Assembly: GCF_014648995.1 (NCBI RefSeq)
Contig: NZ_BMSE01000013.1
Span: forward strand, 177,382-241,381
Direction of reading: 5' to 3'
Length of the DNA: 64,000 nt
Origin: Streptomyces massasporeus
Lineage (GTDB): Bacteria; Actinomycetota; Actinomycetes; Streptomycetales; Streptomycetaceae
This document shows, piece by piece, positions 33,269 through 41,581 of the stretch. The notes beneath the pieces are model-generated. The model searched no databases. It saw only the letters and a list, made by a program, of their open reading frames with translations, and was not told the DNA's origin. Numbering within the stretch: position 1 is the stretch's first letter; each line of letters begins with the position of its first letter. Made by a program: the position numbers and the translations under genes.

Positions 33269-33558
33269 GGCAGCAACCACCCCTCCTGACGTAGGAACGC
33301 CCCGCAGCGCACTGCTCCTACGACCATGGCGCGGATGGAGGGCGGGGGGTGGGTGGGGATGGGCCGAACGGGGGAGGGACCCACCGGCTCGTCCGGCGCC
33401 AACTGTGTCGCGGGTCGTCCGGCGCCTGCTGTGTCGCGGGTGGTCGTGGTGCCCGCTCGCTCCTCTGGTGGCCCGTGGCGCCGCGGGCGAACGAGGGACT
33501 CGCGGCTCGTCCCAGGGCCTGCTGGCTCGCGGGCGATCCTCGTGACCCGCTCGCTCCT
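33269..33558. repeat. Intergenic region with degenerate direct repeats
   Basis: No gene is seen. A segment with GACCCGCTCGCTCCTCT and GCGCCGCGGGCGA-type cores occurs at about 33450-33495 and again at about 33548-33590, running into the end of the next gene. A shorter GCGGGT...GTCCGGCGCC repeat lies near 33405-33440. The copies are imperfect. Confidence 0.45.
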
Positions 33559-34329
33559 CTAGTGGCCCGCTGCGCCGCGGGCGATCGTCGTGACCCGCTC
33601 GCTCTCCACCCGCTTGTCCAGCACCCCGTCCCCGGCCTGCTCCAGATGCCGGCACAGCACCACGGAACCCCCGGTGGCCAGCGGCCCGTACAGACCCGCG
33701 TGCAGCCCGTCCCATGTGTCGTACGGCAGACCGGACAGGATTCGCGACCCGGGCCCGGTCAGCCCCAGCGCCACCGCCTCCGCCCGGGCCCGCTCGACCA
33801 CCTCGGCCCCGCTGAACTCCCGCCCGGCCACGATCAGCGCGGGCCCCTCCGGATCCACGGGCGCGTACGGCACGAAACGGTCGCCCTGCCCCGGCACCTC
33901 CACCGCGTAGTCGACGAAGCCCTCGGGTGCCTGCGGGAACCGCCCTCCCAGAGGCCGCAGCGCCATCCCGATCCGCGCACCGGAGCACGCCCGGGCCTCC
34001 TCCAGCCGGTCCGGCCCGCTCACCACGACGTCGGCTCCCCGGGCATCCCCGGACACGTCCGCGACGACTCCCGCCGACGCACACGCCAGCAGCCACACCG
34101 CCGTCTGCCAGTGCGCGGGCAGCAGCAGCGCCACCCGGTCCCCGGGCTCGACGGACAGCTCGTCCTGGAGGAGATTCGCGGTCTTGGCCACCCAATTGGC
34201 GAAGGTGGCCACGGACAGTTCGACCCGTTCGCCCGTGGCGTCATCGTAGAAGGTCACCAGGGGGCGTCCCGGATCCGCGGCGAGCGCGGAACCCAGCAGG
34301 TCGGCAGGGGTGCGATCGGTGGCGTTCAC
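33559..34329 (-). CDS. TIGR03089-like truncated acyl-adenylating homologue
   Basis: A 256-residue protein resembling the N-terminal part of AMP-binding acyl-CoA synthetases, as in the actinobacterial TIGR03089 family: RPLVTFYDDATGERVELS, FANWVAKTANLLQDEL, GDRVALLLPAHWQTAVWLLACASAGVVADV. The Ser/Thr/Gly-rich ATP loop (SGTTGxPKG type) and the C-terminal adenylation domain are absent, so ATP-dependent activation is unlikely. Its size is about half that of full enzymes and looks stable. It appears leaderless: TACGCT (34341-34336) ends six bases before the GTG at 34329, with no Shine-Dalgarno. It lies between an LCP and an amidase gene; its role is unknown. Confidence 0.8.
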   Translation of the reverse strand: MNATDRTPADLLGSALAADPGRPLVTFYDDATGERVELSVATFANWVAKTANLLQDELSVEPGDRVALLLPAHWQTAVWLLACASAGVVADVSGDARGADVVVSGPDRLEEARACSGARIGMALRPLGGRFPQAPEGFVDYAVEVPGQGDRFVPYAPVDPEGPALIVAGREFSGAEVVERARAEAVALGLTGPGSRILSGLPYDTWDGLHAGLYGPLATGGSVVLCRHLEQAGDGVLDKRVESERVTTIARGAAGH

Positions 34330-34335
34330 CGCGCA

Positions 34336-34341
34336 AGCGTA
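34336..34341 (-). promoter_or_regulatory. Putative leaderless -10 box
   Basis: TACGCT on the minus strand (TANNNT) ends exactly six bases before the GTG start at 34329, where no ribosome binding site is present. Confidence 0.5.
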
Positions 34342-34460
34342 CGCAACGCACGGGCCCCCGCCCAACGGCCCGCCCACCGCGGCGCCCCGAATCCGCCACC
34401 GGTTCGGCGGAACCCAGACCGACGGCCCGTCAACTCCCAAATAGACAGACTTGTACGACT

Positions 34461-35999
34461 ATGTCGAAGATCAGGGGCATGCGTGGATTCCTTGCTTCCT
34501 CGATCGGTGTCACCTGCGCGGCCGCTCTGGCCCTCCCCCTCACCCCTCCCGCCCTCGCGGCGACGGCGAGACCGGTGCCGGCCGCGGAAGCCGCGAGACC
34601 CGCGCCCCGCGCGGGGACCCCGGCCACGACCCCGTCCGACCGGCGCGCCGCGGAGCCGTCCGCCGCCGGCAGCACCCAGTCCCTCCCCCTGGAACCCCTC
34701 ACCCGCGACCGTGCCACCCCCTCCGCCCCCGCCACCGAACAGGGTCTGCCCCGCCGGGCCGTACGCCACTTCTCCCTCGTCGGCGTCGTCTGGGACGACC
34801 CGAACGCCGAACTGCACGGCCGCGTGCAGGTCCGCACCCGAACCGCGGGCACCGGCACCTGGTCGGGCTGGCAGGAGGTGGAGACCCACAACGCCGACCA
34901 CGCCGCCGACCCGGACACCCTCGAGAGGGCCTCGAGCCGCGTCCGCGGTGCCACGGCCCCGCTGTGGGTCGGCGACTCCGACGGCGTGGAGCTGCGGGTC
35001 CGCTCCGAGTCCGACGATTCCGCCGGACACACCTCGGGCGACCGCAACCTCCCCGCCGCGCCCCCGCTGCCCTCGGGCCTGCGACTCGAACTCGTCGACC
35101 CCGGCGAGGACGACGCAGCCCTCGGCGCTGAGGAAGACCCCCGCGCCGCAGGCGCCCTGAACGCCGAGACCTCCGCCCTCACCGAGACCTCCACCGGCAC
35201 CGAGGCCTCCGCCCTCACCGAGACCTCCGCCCTCACCGAGACCTCCGCCGGCGCCGAGGCCTCCGCCGTCAACGCCGACCTCGCCCCCTTCGGCGCCACC
35301 GAGATCGCGGCACTGAACCGCGCCGAGACCGAACAGGAGTACCTCGCCCTGAACCCCGGCGGGCTGACGGAGCAGCAGCGGCAGGCCAAGCCGTACGTCG
35401 GTCCGCGCCCGGGTATCGTCACGCGGCGCGGCTGGGGCGCGAACGAGGGGTTGCGGGAGAGCGGCTTCCGCTACACGAAGAAGGTCAAGGCGGCCTTCGT
35501 GCACCACACGGCCAGCGGCAACAACTACCGCTGCTCGCAGGTCCCGTCACTCATCCGCAGTATCTACCGCTACCACGTCAAGAGCATGGGCTGGCGGGAC
35601 ATCGGCTACAACTTCCTCATCGACAAGTGCGGAAAGATCTACGAGGGCCGCGCCGGGGGCGTGGCGAAACCGGTCCTCGGCGCGCACACCCTGGGTTTCA
35701 ACAACAACAGCATGGGGATCGCCGTCCTCGGGTCGTACGGCGCCACCAAGCCGTCGAAGTCCGCGGTCAAGGCCATCGCGCGGCTGACCGCGTGGAAGCT
35801 GGGGCTGTACCGGGTGAATCCGAAGGGGAAGACCTACCTGAAGTCGGCTGGCAGCAATCTCCACCGAAAAGGTAAGAAGGTACGACTGAACGTGATCTCG
35901 GGGCACCGGGACGGCTTCAAGACCGAGTGCCCGGGACGCAAGCTCTACGGAAAGCTCGGCTCGGCCCGCTCCAAGGCGGCCCGCTACCAGGGCCGCTGA
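34461..35999 (+). CDS. Secreted N-acetylmuramoyl-L-alanine amidase (PGRP type)
   Basis: A 512-residue exported wall hydrolase. The signal peptide (about 1-34) ends PPALAA. A beta-rich region (about 95-215; RAVRHFSLVGVVWDD ... WQEVETHNADHA) precedes a Ser/Thr/Glu/Ala repeat segment (about 235-270). The C-terminal amidase_2/PGRP domain follows (about 315-505): RRGWGANEG, the zinc His in AFVHHTASGNNY, the GWRDIGYNFLIDKCGKIYEGR core, and the second zinc His in VISGHRDGFKTECPG. It cleaves the bond between MurNAc and the stem peptide. The ATG at 34461 lacks a good Shine-Dalgarno; ATG 34479 is an alternative. Confidence 0.92.
   Translation: MSKIRGMRGFLASSIGVTCAAALALPLTPPALAATARPVPAAEAARPAPRAGTPATTPSDRRAAEPSAAGSTQSLPLEPLTRDRATPSAPATEQGLPRRAVRHFSLVGVVWDDPNAELHGRVQVRTRTAGTGTWSGWQEVETHNADHAADPDTLERASSRVRGATAPLWVGDSDGVELRVRSESDDSAGHTSGDRNLPAAPPLPSGLRLELVDPGEDDAALGAEEDPRAAGALNAETSALTETSTGTEASALTETSALTETSAGAEASAVNADLAPFGATEIAALNRAETEQEYLALNPGGLTEQQRQAKPYVGPRPGIVTRRGWGANEGLRESGFRYTKKVKAAFVHHTASGNNYRCSQVPSLIRSIYRYHVKSMGWRDIGYNFLIDKCGKIYEGRAGGVAKPVLGAHTLGFNNNSMGIAVLGSYGATKPSKSAVKAIARLTAWKLGLYRVNPKGKTYLKSAGSNLHRKGKKVRLNVISGHRDGFKTECPGRKLYGKLGSARSKAARYQGR
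35166..35264 (+). repeat. 18-bp coding repeat in the amidase linker
   Basis: About five and a half units of GAGACCTCCGCCCTCACC encode ETSALT-type hexapeptides between the beta-rich region and the catalytic domain. Variants (ETSTGT, EASALT, ETSAGA) show partial divergence. The linker is rich in Thr, Ser and Ala, as in actinobacterial O-mannosylation targets. Confidence 0.85.
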
Positions 36000-36075
36000 G
36001 CACACGTTCACCGCCTACGGGGGGCAGGGGGCGGCATGCCGCACGGCCAACGAAGGCGCCACGGAACGATCTGCA

Positions 36076-36109
36076 TACACTGACCGGCCGAAAGACAGTT
36101 CGGCCGGTC
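36076..36109 (+). promoter_or_regulatory. -10 box joined to a perfect dyad before manC
   Basis: TACACT (36076-36081) is directly followed by GACCGGCCGAA-AGACAG-TTCGGCCGGTC, an 11 bp perfect inverted repeat (36082-36109). AGGAAG and the GTG at 36133 come next. It could be the amidase terminator, a leader hairpin, or an operator over the transcription start. Confidence 0.55.
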
Positions 36110-36132
36110 CCGGCAGGAAGCAGAGACGACAC

Positions 36133-37215
36133 GTGACTGAAGCGATCCTCCTGGTCGGCGGCAAGGGCACCCGGCTGCGCCCGCTCACGGTGCACACGCC
36201 CAAGCCCATGGTCCGGGCGGCCGGCGTGCCCTTCCTCACGCACCAGCTGGCGAGAGCGAGAGCCGCGGGTGTCGAGCACATAGTCCTGGCCACGTCCTAC
36301 CTGGCCGAGGTCTTCGAGCCGTACTTCGGTGACGGCGCCGCGCTCGGACTGCACATCGAGTACGTCACGGAGGAGGAGCCGCTCGGCACGGGCGGCGCCA
36401 TCCGCAACGTGGCCTCCCGGCTGCACTCCGGCCCCGACGACCCGGTCCTGATCTTCAACGGCGACATCCTGACGGGCCTGGACATCCGGGCCCTGGTCGA
36501 CACCCACGAGACGACGGGCGCGGACGTCTCCCTGCACCTCACCAAGGTCACGGACCCGCGCGCCTACGGCCTGGTCCCCACCGACGACACGGGCAGGGTG
36601 CAGGCCTTCCTGGAGAAGCCGCAGACGCCCGAGGAGATCGTCACCGACCAGATCAACGCGGGAGCGTACGTCTTCCGCCGCTCGGTCATCGACGCGATCC
36701 CGCTGGGCAGGCCGGTGTCGGTGGAACGGGAGACCTTCCCCGGCCTCCTCTCGGCCGGGGCGCACCTCCAAGGCATGGTCGACTCGACGTACTGGCTGGA
36801 CCTCGGCACCCCGGCGGCCTTCGTCCGCGGCTCGGCGGACCTGGTCCTCGGCCGGGCCCCGTCGCCCGCCGTCCCCGGCCGCTGCGGCGACCGCCTGGTC
36901 CTGCCCACGGCGCAGGTCGCGTCCGACGCGAAGCTGTCGGGCGGCACGGTGGTGGGCGAGGGGGCCTTCGTCGCGGAGGGCGCGCGGATCTTCGGCAGCA
37001 CGATCCTGCCGGGCGCGGTCATCGAGCCGGGCGCGGTCATCACCGACTCACTGATCGGCACCCGGGCCCGCGTCGGCCAACGCTCGGTCCTCACGGGCAC
37101 GGTCATAGGCGACGGCGCGGTGATCGGCCCCGACAACGAACTCCTGGAGGGCGCCCGCATATGGTGCGACGCCCGCATCCCGGCAGGCGCGGTCCGCTTC
37201 TCATCGGACCAGTAG
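36133..37215 (+). CDS. manC: Mannose-1-phosphate guanylyltransferase (GDP-mannose pyrophosphorylase)
   Basis: A 360-residue sugar-phosphate nucleotidylyltransferase that would make GDP-mannose from GTP and mannose-1-phosphate. The pyrophosphorylase motif LVGGKGTRLRPLTVHTPKPM is at the N-terminus, followed by EPLGTGGAIRN, the metal-binding FNGDILTG, and FLEKP. A left-handed beta-helix of hexapeptide repeats (about 255-350) forms the C-terminus, as in actinobacterial GDP-mannose pyrophosphorylases. Glucose-1-phosphate specificity is the alternative. With manB and manA at 51-55 kb it completes a GDP-mannose route. GTG start with weak GAGAC upstream. Confidence 0.85.
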   Translation: MTEAILLVGGKGTRLRPLTVHTPKPMVRAAGVPFLTHQLARARAAGVEHIVLATSYLAEVFEPYFGDGAALGLHIEYVTEEEPLGTGGAIRNVASRLHSGPDDPVLIFNGDILTGLDIRALVDTHETTGADVSLHLTKVTDPRAYGLVPTDDTGRVQAFLEKPQTPEEIVTDQINAGAYVFRRSVIDAIPLGRPVSVERETFPGLLSAGAHLQGMVDSTYWLDLGTPAAFVRGSADLVLGRAPSPAVPGRCGDRLVLPTAQVASDAKLSGGTVVGEGAFVAEGARIFGSTILPGAVIEPGAVITDSLIGTRARVGQRSVLTGTVIGDGAVIGPDNELLEGARIWCDARIPAGAVRFSSDQ

Positions 37216-37587
37216 AAACGGCAGGGGGCGGGCCCCGCTATCCAGCCGCGGGAGTGCGCACCGACCCAGCCGCGGGCCTGCGCGCCGTGCCCTCCGCAGG
37301 CCTGCGCGGCCGCCTCTCCGCGGGCCTGCGAGGCGACCCCCGCTGCGGGGGCCCGCCCCGCCCCCAGCTGCGGGCATGCGTGCCGCCAGGGGCGGCACGG
37401 GTGGGCGCAGCGGCACCCCGCTCCGCCGGGCTGCGGACCCACCCGGCCTCAGCACAGACGCAGCAGCACCTCACTACGCCGGGTTGCGGATCCACCCGGC
37501 CTCAGCACCGACGCCGAGCACCTGAACCCCGACAGTTCGCGCGCAACACCCTGCCCGCACAAACGCCGAGCCCCCGAAGCCAACAGC
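37216..37587. repeat. Intergenic region of degenerate direct repeats
   Basis: There is no gene here. A 43 bp sequence at 37413-37455 is repeated at 37466-37508 (shared GCACCY-CRCYMCGCCGGG start and CCACCCGGCCTCAGCAC end). The preceding 100 bp repeats a GCGGGCCTGCG core three or four times. The region separates the convergent manC and glycosylase genes. Confidence 0.7.
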
Positions 37588-38589
37588 TCACAACTGCCCG
37601 ATGTCCCACCGAGGCATCTTCGGCGCCCGCCGCGCAGGCACCCTCCCGCTGAGCAGAATCAACCGAGCCGCCCGATGCCGCTGCCCCGCATACGGCTGAA
37701 GCAGCTCCAGCATCACCGCGTCATCCGCATCCCGGTCCCCGGCCAGCGCCCACCCCACGATCCCGGGCAGATGCAGATCCCCCACCGTCACCTCGTCCGC
37801 CGCACCATGACTGCGCTGCACCGTCTCCGCGGAGGTCCACGGCCCGACCCCCGGCACCAGCTCCAGCCGCGCCCGAGCCGCTCCGGGCTCCATTCCCACC
37901 GCCTGCTCCAGCCGCGCGGCGACCCGCACGGCACGCAGGATCGTCGACGCCCGCTTGTTGTCGACCCCGGCCCGATGCCACTCCCACGACGGGATCAACG
38001 CCCACGTCCGCGGCTCCGGCATCACGTACATCCGCGCGGGCGCGGGCCCCGGCGCCGGCTCCCCGAACTTCCGCACCAGCAGCCGCCACGCCCGGTACGC
38101 CTCGTCGGTCGTGACCTTCTGCTCCAGGATCGACGGGATCAGCGACTCCAGCACGAGCCCGCTCCGCGTCAGCCGCAGCCCCGGCCGCCGATGCCGGGCC
38201 GACGCCAGCAGCCGGTGCCGCGGCACGAACGCCGACGGATCGTCCGCGGCCCCGAGCAGCTCCGGCAACCCCTCCAGCAGCCACTCCGCCCCGGGCCCCC
38301 AGGCCTCCCCGCGCACCCCACCGCCGTATGCGCACACCCGGAGCGTCCCCGGCCCGGCCGGAGTGAGGCTGGTCCGCCACACGGACCCGTCCGGCGTCGC
38401 CCGGAACGTCGGGTCGCCGGGCCCGCGCCGCAACGGCCCGAGCACCAGACCGAGATCCAGCGGCCCGCCCGGCACCCACTCCCGCACCCGGCCCGGCCCC
38501 GCCGCCTGCCGGGGCACACCCGCGGGCACGGCGACATGCCCACCGCGCACCGTCGTGCGCGTGGGCCGCGGAGCGAACCGTCCTGCCAT
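37588..38589 (-). CDS. HhH-GPD DNA glycosylase (AlkA-like)
   Basis: A 333-residue base-excision repair glycosylase. The N-terminal half (about 1-130) is an AlkA-N-like sheet domain. The helical domain carries LTRSGLVLESLIPSILEQKVT, then the helix-hairpin-helix LELVPGVGPWTSAETVQ. The catalytic aspartate lies in EVTVGDLHLPGIVGWALAG. It should remove alkylated purines such as 3-methyladenine. No iron-sulfur cysteine cluster is present, which excludes the MutY/Nth branch. It stands alone. Confidence 0.88.
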   Translation of the reverse strand: MAGRFAPRPTRTTVRGGHVAVPAGVPRQAAGPGRVREWVPGGPLDLGLVLGPLRRGPGDPTFRATPDGSVWRTSLTPAGPGTLRVCAYGGGVRGEAWGPGAEWLLEGLPELLGAADDPSAFVPRHRLLASARHRRPGLRLTRSGLVLESLIPSILEQKVTTDEAYRAWRLLVRKFGEPAPGPAPARMYVMPEPRTWALIPSWEWHRAGVDNKRASTILRAVRVAARLEQAVGMEPGAARARLELVPGVGPWTSAETVQRSHGAADEVTVGDLHLPGIVGWALAGDRDADDAVMLELLQPYAGQRHRAARLILLSGRVPARRAPKMPRWDIGQL

Positions 38590-38651
38590 GAATGACGTCC
38601 CTGGGATCCGTGAGGAGCAGCCCTACGAGCGTAGGCGCCGTCCGGCACCTG

Positions 38652-40007
38652 TCACCGCACCTCGATGAACGCCTCGGCGTCCCGCCCGGGACGGGGCCGC
38701 GGTTCCTCCGCCGGATGCCCGACCGCCACCGCCCCCATCGGGTCCCAGTCCGCGGGCAGATCCAGCACCTCGCGCACCACGTCCCGGCAGAACATCGTCG
38801 ACGACACCCAGGCCGACCCCAGCCGCTCCCCGGCCAGCGCGACCAGGAGGTTCTGCACGCCGGCACCCGTGGCGACCACGAACATCTCCCGCTCGGCGCC
38901 GTCCCGCCGCGGGTCGCCGTAGGTGTGCGAGCCGTCCATGACCAGGCAGGGGACGACGAGGTACGGCGCGTTGCGCAGGACGTCCCCGCGCCGGACCCGC
39001 TTGGCGATGGACTCCTCGCTCTTGCCGTCCCGGCGCAGATCGGCGATCCAGGCGTCCTTCATGGCGTCGAGCAGCCGTGTCCGCGATTCCTCCGACTGCA
39101 GCAGGACGAACCGCCAGGGTGTCGTGTGGTGCGGGGCCGGTGCCGTCACGGCCGCGGCCACGGCCCGCCGTACGGCATCCGCGTCGACGGGCTCGTCGGT
39201 GAAGGACCGGACCGTACGCCGCTGGGTCACGGCCAGCCGTACCGCCTCGGAGGTGCCGAGGCGGAACATGTCGTCGCGCGCGCCGCGGACCATGGCCCGC
39301 GCGCCCTCGCCGCGGTCGCCCTCCGCCACCAGGTGCGGAAGCCCGCGCACCACGGCGACGGGCAGTCCCGCGGCCTTGCCCTTGACCAGGTCGCCGGCCG
39401 CGGCGAGTTCGTCGGCCGTGGCGACGACGGTGGCGCTGAGCGGATTGCCGTACGCGTCCGTGCCGCCGCGCAGATCGTCGAGCACGCGCACTCCGGCGGC
39501 GCCGATCGCGACGTCCGTGAGCCCGGCTCGCCAGGGCCGCCCGAACGTGTCGGTGACGACGACGCCGACGTCCACCCCGAGGGCGTCCCGCAGCCCGTCC
39601 CGGACGGCGCGGGCGGAGGCGTCCGGGTCCTCGGGCAGCAACAGCACCGTCCCGGAGGGGGTGTTGGACGCGTCCACCCCGGCCGCGGCCATGATCAGGC
39701 CCTGCCGGTTCTCGACGATCCGCAGGGCGCCGCGCCGGGCCACCACCCGGACCGTCTCCGCGTCGATCGCGGCCTCCCGATCGGCGGCCCGGACGATCCG
39801 TCCCTCCGCCTTGGACACGATCTTCGAGGTGACGAGCAGCACGTCCCCATCGGCCAGGCCGGGCTCGGCGGCCGCGATCAGCTTGGCCAGGTCGTCCCCG
39901 GGCGCGACCTCCGGTATGCCGCCCACGGCCCACACCCGGTACCCGCCGGCGCCCCGCTCCTCGCCGGTGACCTCGACAGACACGTCGGGGGAGGAATCAG
40001 CGCTCAC
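38652..40007 (-). CDS. fbiB: Coenzyme F420 gamma-glutamyl ligase/reductase FbiB
   Basis: A 451-residue bifunctional F420 enzyme. The N-terminal CofE domain (about 20-250; GDVLLVTSKIVSKAEGR, VVVTDTFGRPWRAGLTDVAIG) adds glutamates to F420-0. The C-terminal nitroreductase-like domain (about 262-451; TQRRTVRSFTDEPVD, APAPHHTTPWRFVLL, GAGVQNLLVALAGERLGSAW) reduces the dehydro precursor in actinobacteria. The start is GTG overlapping the fbiA stop as GTGA, so translation is coupled. fbiC and the guanylyltransferase are not in this window. Confidence 0.95.
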   Translation of the reverse strand: MSADSSPDVSVEVTGEERGAGGYRVWAVGGIPEVAPGDDLAKLIAAAEPGLADGDVLLVTSKIVSKAEGRIVRAADREAAIDAETVRVVARRGALRIVENRQGLIMAAAGVDASNTPSGTVLLLPEDPDASARAVRDGLRDALGVDVGVVVTDTFGRPWRAGLTDVAIGAAGVRVLDDLRGGTDAYGNPLSATVVATADELAAAGDLVKGKAAGLPVAVVRGLPHLVAEGDRGEGARAMVRGARDDMFRLGTSEAVRLAVTQRRTVRSFTDEPVDADAVRRAVAAAVTAPAPHHTTPWRFVLLQSEESRTRLLDAMKDAWIADLRRDGKSEESIAKRVRRGDVLRNAPYLVVPCLVMDGSHTYGDPRRDGAEREMFVVATGAGVQNLLVALAGERLGSAWVSSTMFCRDVVREVLDLPADWDPMGAVAVGHPAEEPRPRPGRDAEAFIEVR

Positions 40008-40963
40008 GCCCCCCGCACCTCCTCGGCCAGAGCCAGCGCCTCCTGGGCCATCCGCGCGGTCGCGTCCGTGTCACTCATCATCAGCGGCACGGCCCGGCAG
40101 CGGATCCCGGCCGCCTCGACCTGCTCCACCGCGCCCGCGTCCACCGAGTCGACGAGCCAGCCGTCCAGCAGGCCCGAGCCGTAGTGCTCGGCCACCGCCG
40201 TCGCGGTCGACTCGACCCCCACGGCGGCGAGCACCTTGTCGGCCATGCCCCGCACGGGCGCGTCACCGACGATGGGGGAGAGGCCGACGACCGGCACCCC
40301 GGCGTCGGCGATCGCCTCCCGGATCCCGGGCACGGCGAGGATCGTGCCGATCGACACGACCGGGTTGGACGGCGGGAAGAGGATCACGTCCGCCTCGGCG
40401 ATGGCCTCCAGGACGCCCGGCGCGGGCTTCGCCTGGTCGGCGCCCACCGGCACGACGGCCCGGGCGGGCACCGAGGCGCGCAGCCGCACCCAGTACTCCT
40501 GGAAGTGGATCGCCTTGGTCTCGCCGTCCATCTCGACGGCCACATGGGTCTCGACGCGGTCGTCGGACATGGGGATCAGCCGCACGCCCGGCTTCCAGCG
40601 GTCGCACAGCGCCTCCGTCACCGCGCTCAGCGGGTACCCGGCGCCGATCATCTGCGTCCGCACGATGTGCGTGGCGAAGTCCCGGTCGCCGAGGCCGAAC
40701 CACTCGGGCCCGACGCCGTACGCCGCGAGCTCCTCCTTGAGGTGGAAGGTCTCGTCGGCGCGACCCCAGCCCTGCTCCTCGTTGATGCCGCCGCCGAGCG
40801 TGTACATCACCGTGTCGAGGTCCGGGCAGACCTTCAGCCCGAAGAGGTGGATGTCGTCCCCGGTGTTGCCGATGACCGTGATGTCCGCGTCCGGGACGGC
40901 CTGCTTCAGACCACGCAGGAACCGGGCACCGCCGATGCCGCCTGCCAGAACCACAATGCGCAT
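40004..40963 (-). CDS. fbiA: 2-phospho-L-lactate (phosphoenolpyruvate) transferase FbiA
   Basis: A 319-residue CofD-family enzyme that transfers the phospholactyl or enolpyruvyl phosphate moiety from its GDP-activated form to the Fo chromophore. It has the N-terminal nucleotide loop VVLAGGIGGARFLRGL, then NTGDDIHLFGLKVCPDLDT, and DVILFPPSNPVVSIGTIL. It is the first gene of the fbiA-fbiB operon. A 20 bp tandem repeat lies just upstream. Confidence 0.95.
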   Translation of the reverse strand: MRIVVLAGGIGGARFLRGLKQAVPDADITVIGNTGDDIHLFGLKVCPDLDTVMYTLGGGINEEQGWGRADETFHLKEELAAYGVGPEWFGLGDRDFATHIVRTQMIGAGYPLSAVTEALCDRWKPGVRLIPMSDDRVETHVAVEMDGETKAIHFQEYWVRLRASVPARAVVPVGADQAKPAPGVLEAIAEADVILFPPSNPVVSIGTILAVPGIREAIADAGVPVVGLSPIVGDAPVRGMADKVLAAVGVESTATAVAEHYGSGLLDGWLVDSVDAGAVEQVEAAGIRCRAVPLMMSDTDATARMAQEALALAEEVRGA

Positions 40964-40987
40964 GGGAGCCAGTCTTGCAGGCGCCTA

Positions 40988-41066
40988 CGACAACCGGTCG
41001 GCGGCTTCGACAACCGGTCGGCGGCTTCGACGACGGCCGGCGGTCTCGGCGACCGGCCGGCACTCG
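40988..41066. repeat. 20-bp tandem repeat upstream of fbiA
   Basis: CGACAACCGGTCGGCGGCTT is present twice, identical, at 40988-41007 and 41008-41027. More degenerate CCGGCCGGC/ACCGGTC units run to about 41066. It lies between the fbiA start and the cysteine dioxygenase stop. Confidence 0.8.
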
Positions 41067-41074
41067 CGGACCGG

Positions 41075-41581
41075 TCAGGCGGTCAGCGCACCCGGCACCG
41101 TGCGGGCCTCGCAGTGCGGGGCCGTGTGCATCGGCATCTCGGTGAGGCCCGGGTAGTAGACGTGCAGGCTCACCGCCGGCTCCAGCGCGTCGTTGACGAC
41201 TTCGTGCACGTACCCCGGCGCGAACACGCGCTGCGCGCCCGCCCGCAACGCGCGCGTGCCCCGCTCCGTGCGCTCGGTCAGCGTGCCGTCCAGAACGGTC
41301 AGCACACCGGAGGAGCGGCCGTGGTCGTGCAGTCCGCTGCCCTGTCCGGGCACCCAGGACAGCAGCCACACCTCGTAACCGGGTCCGGTGCGCAGCCGGT
41401 GGTACCAGCGGCCGGCCGCGTCGTAGCGGACGAGGTGCTCCCACTGGGAGCGGTCCTCGGCGATCGAGCGGGCCAGTCCGACGAACTCGGCGACGGTGGC
41501 CGGGTGCTCGCGCGGGGTCTGGAGGAGGTGGGTGACTTCGAGGATGTCGCCGGCGATCTGGAGGTCGCTGTCGCTGTTCAT
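41075..41581 (-). CDS. Cysteine dioxygenase
   Basis: A 168-residue cupin enzyme that oxidises cysteine to cysteine sulfinate using Fe(II). The three iron ligands of the family are visible: H85 and H87 in GSGLHDHGRSSG and H126 in APGYVHEVVN. Bacterial enzymes usually lack the Cys-Tyr crosslink, and none is obvious here. A 3-mercaptopropionate dioxygenase is the main alternative. The gene is likely monocistronic or co-transcribed into fbiA-fbiB. Confidence 0.9.
   Translation of the reverse strand: MNSDSDLQIAGDILEVTHLLQTPREHPATVAEFVGLARSIAEDRSQWEHLVRYDAAGRWYHRLRTGPGYEVWLLSWVPGQGSGLHDHGRSSGVLTVLDGTLTERTERGTRALRAGAQRVFAPGYVHEVVNDALEPAVSLHVYYPGLTEMPMHTAPHCEARTVPGALTA

Noticed and set aside
33269..34195. 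Extension of the LCP gene at 32054 through the TIGR03089-like gene
   Set aside because: It is low-complexity Arg/Gly/Ala sequence overlapping a better gene on the same strand.
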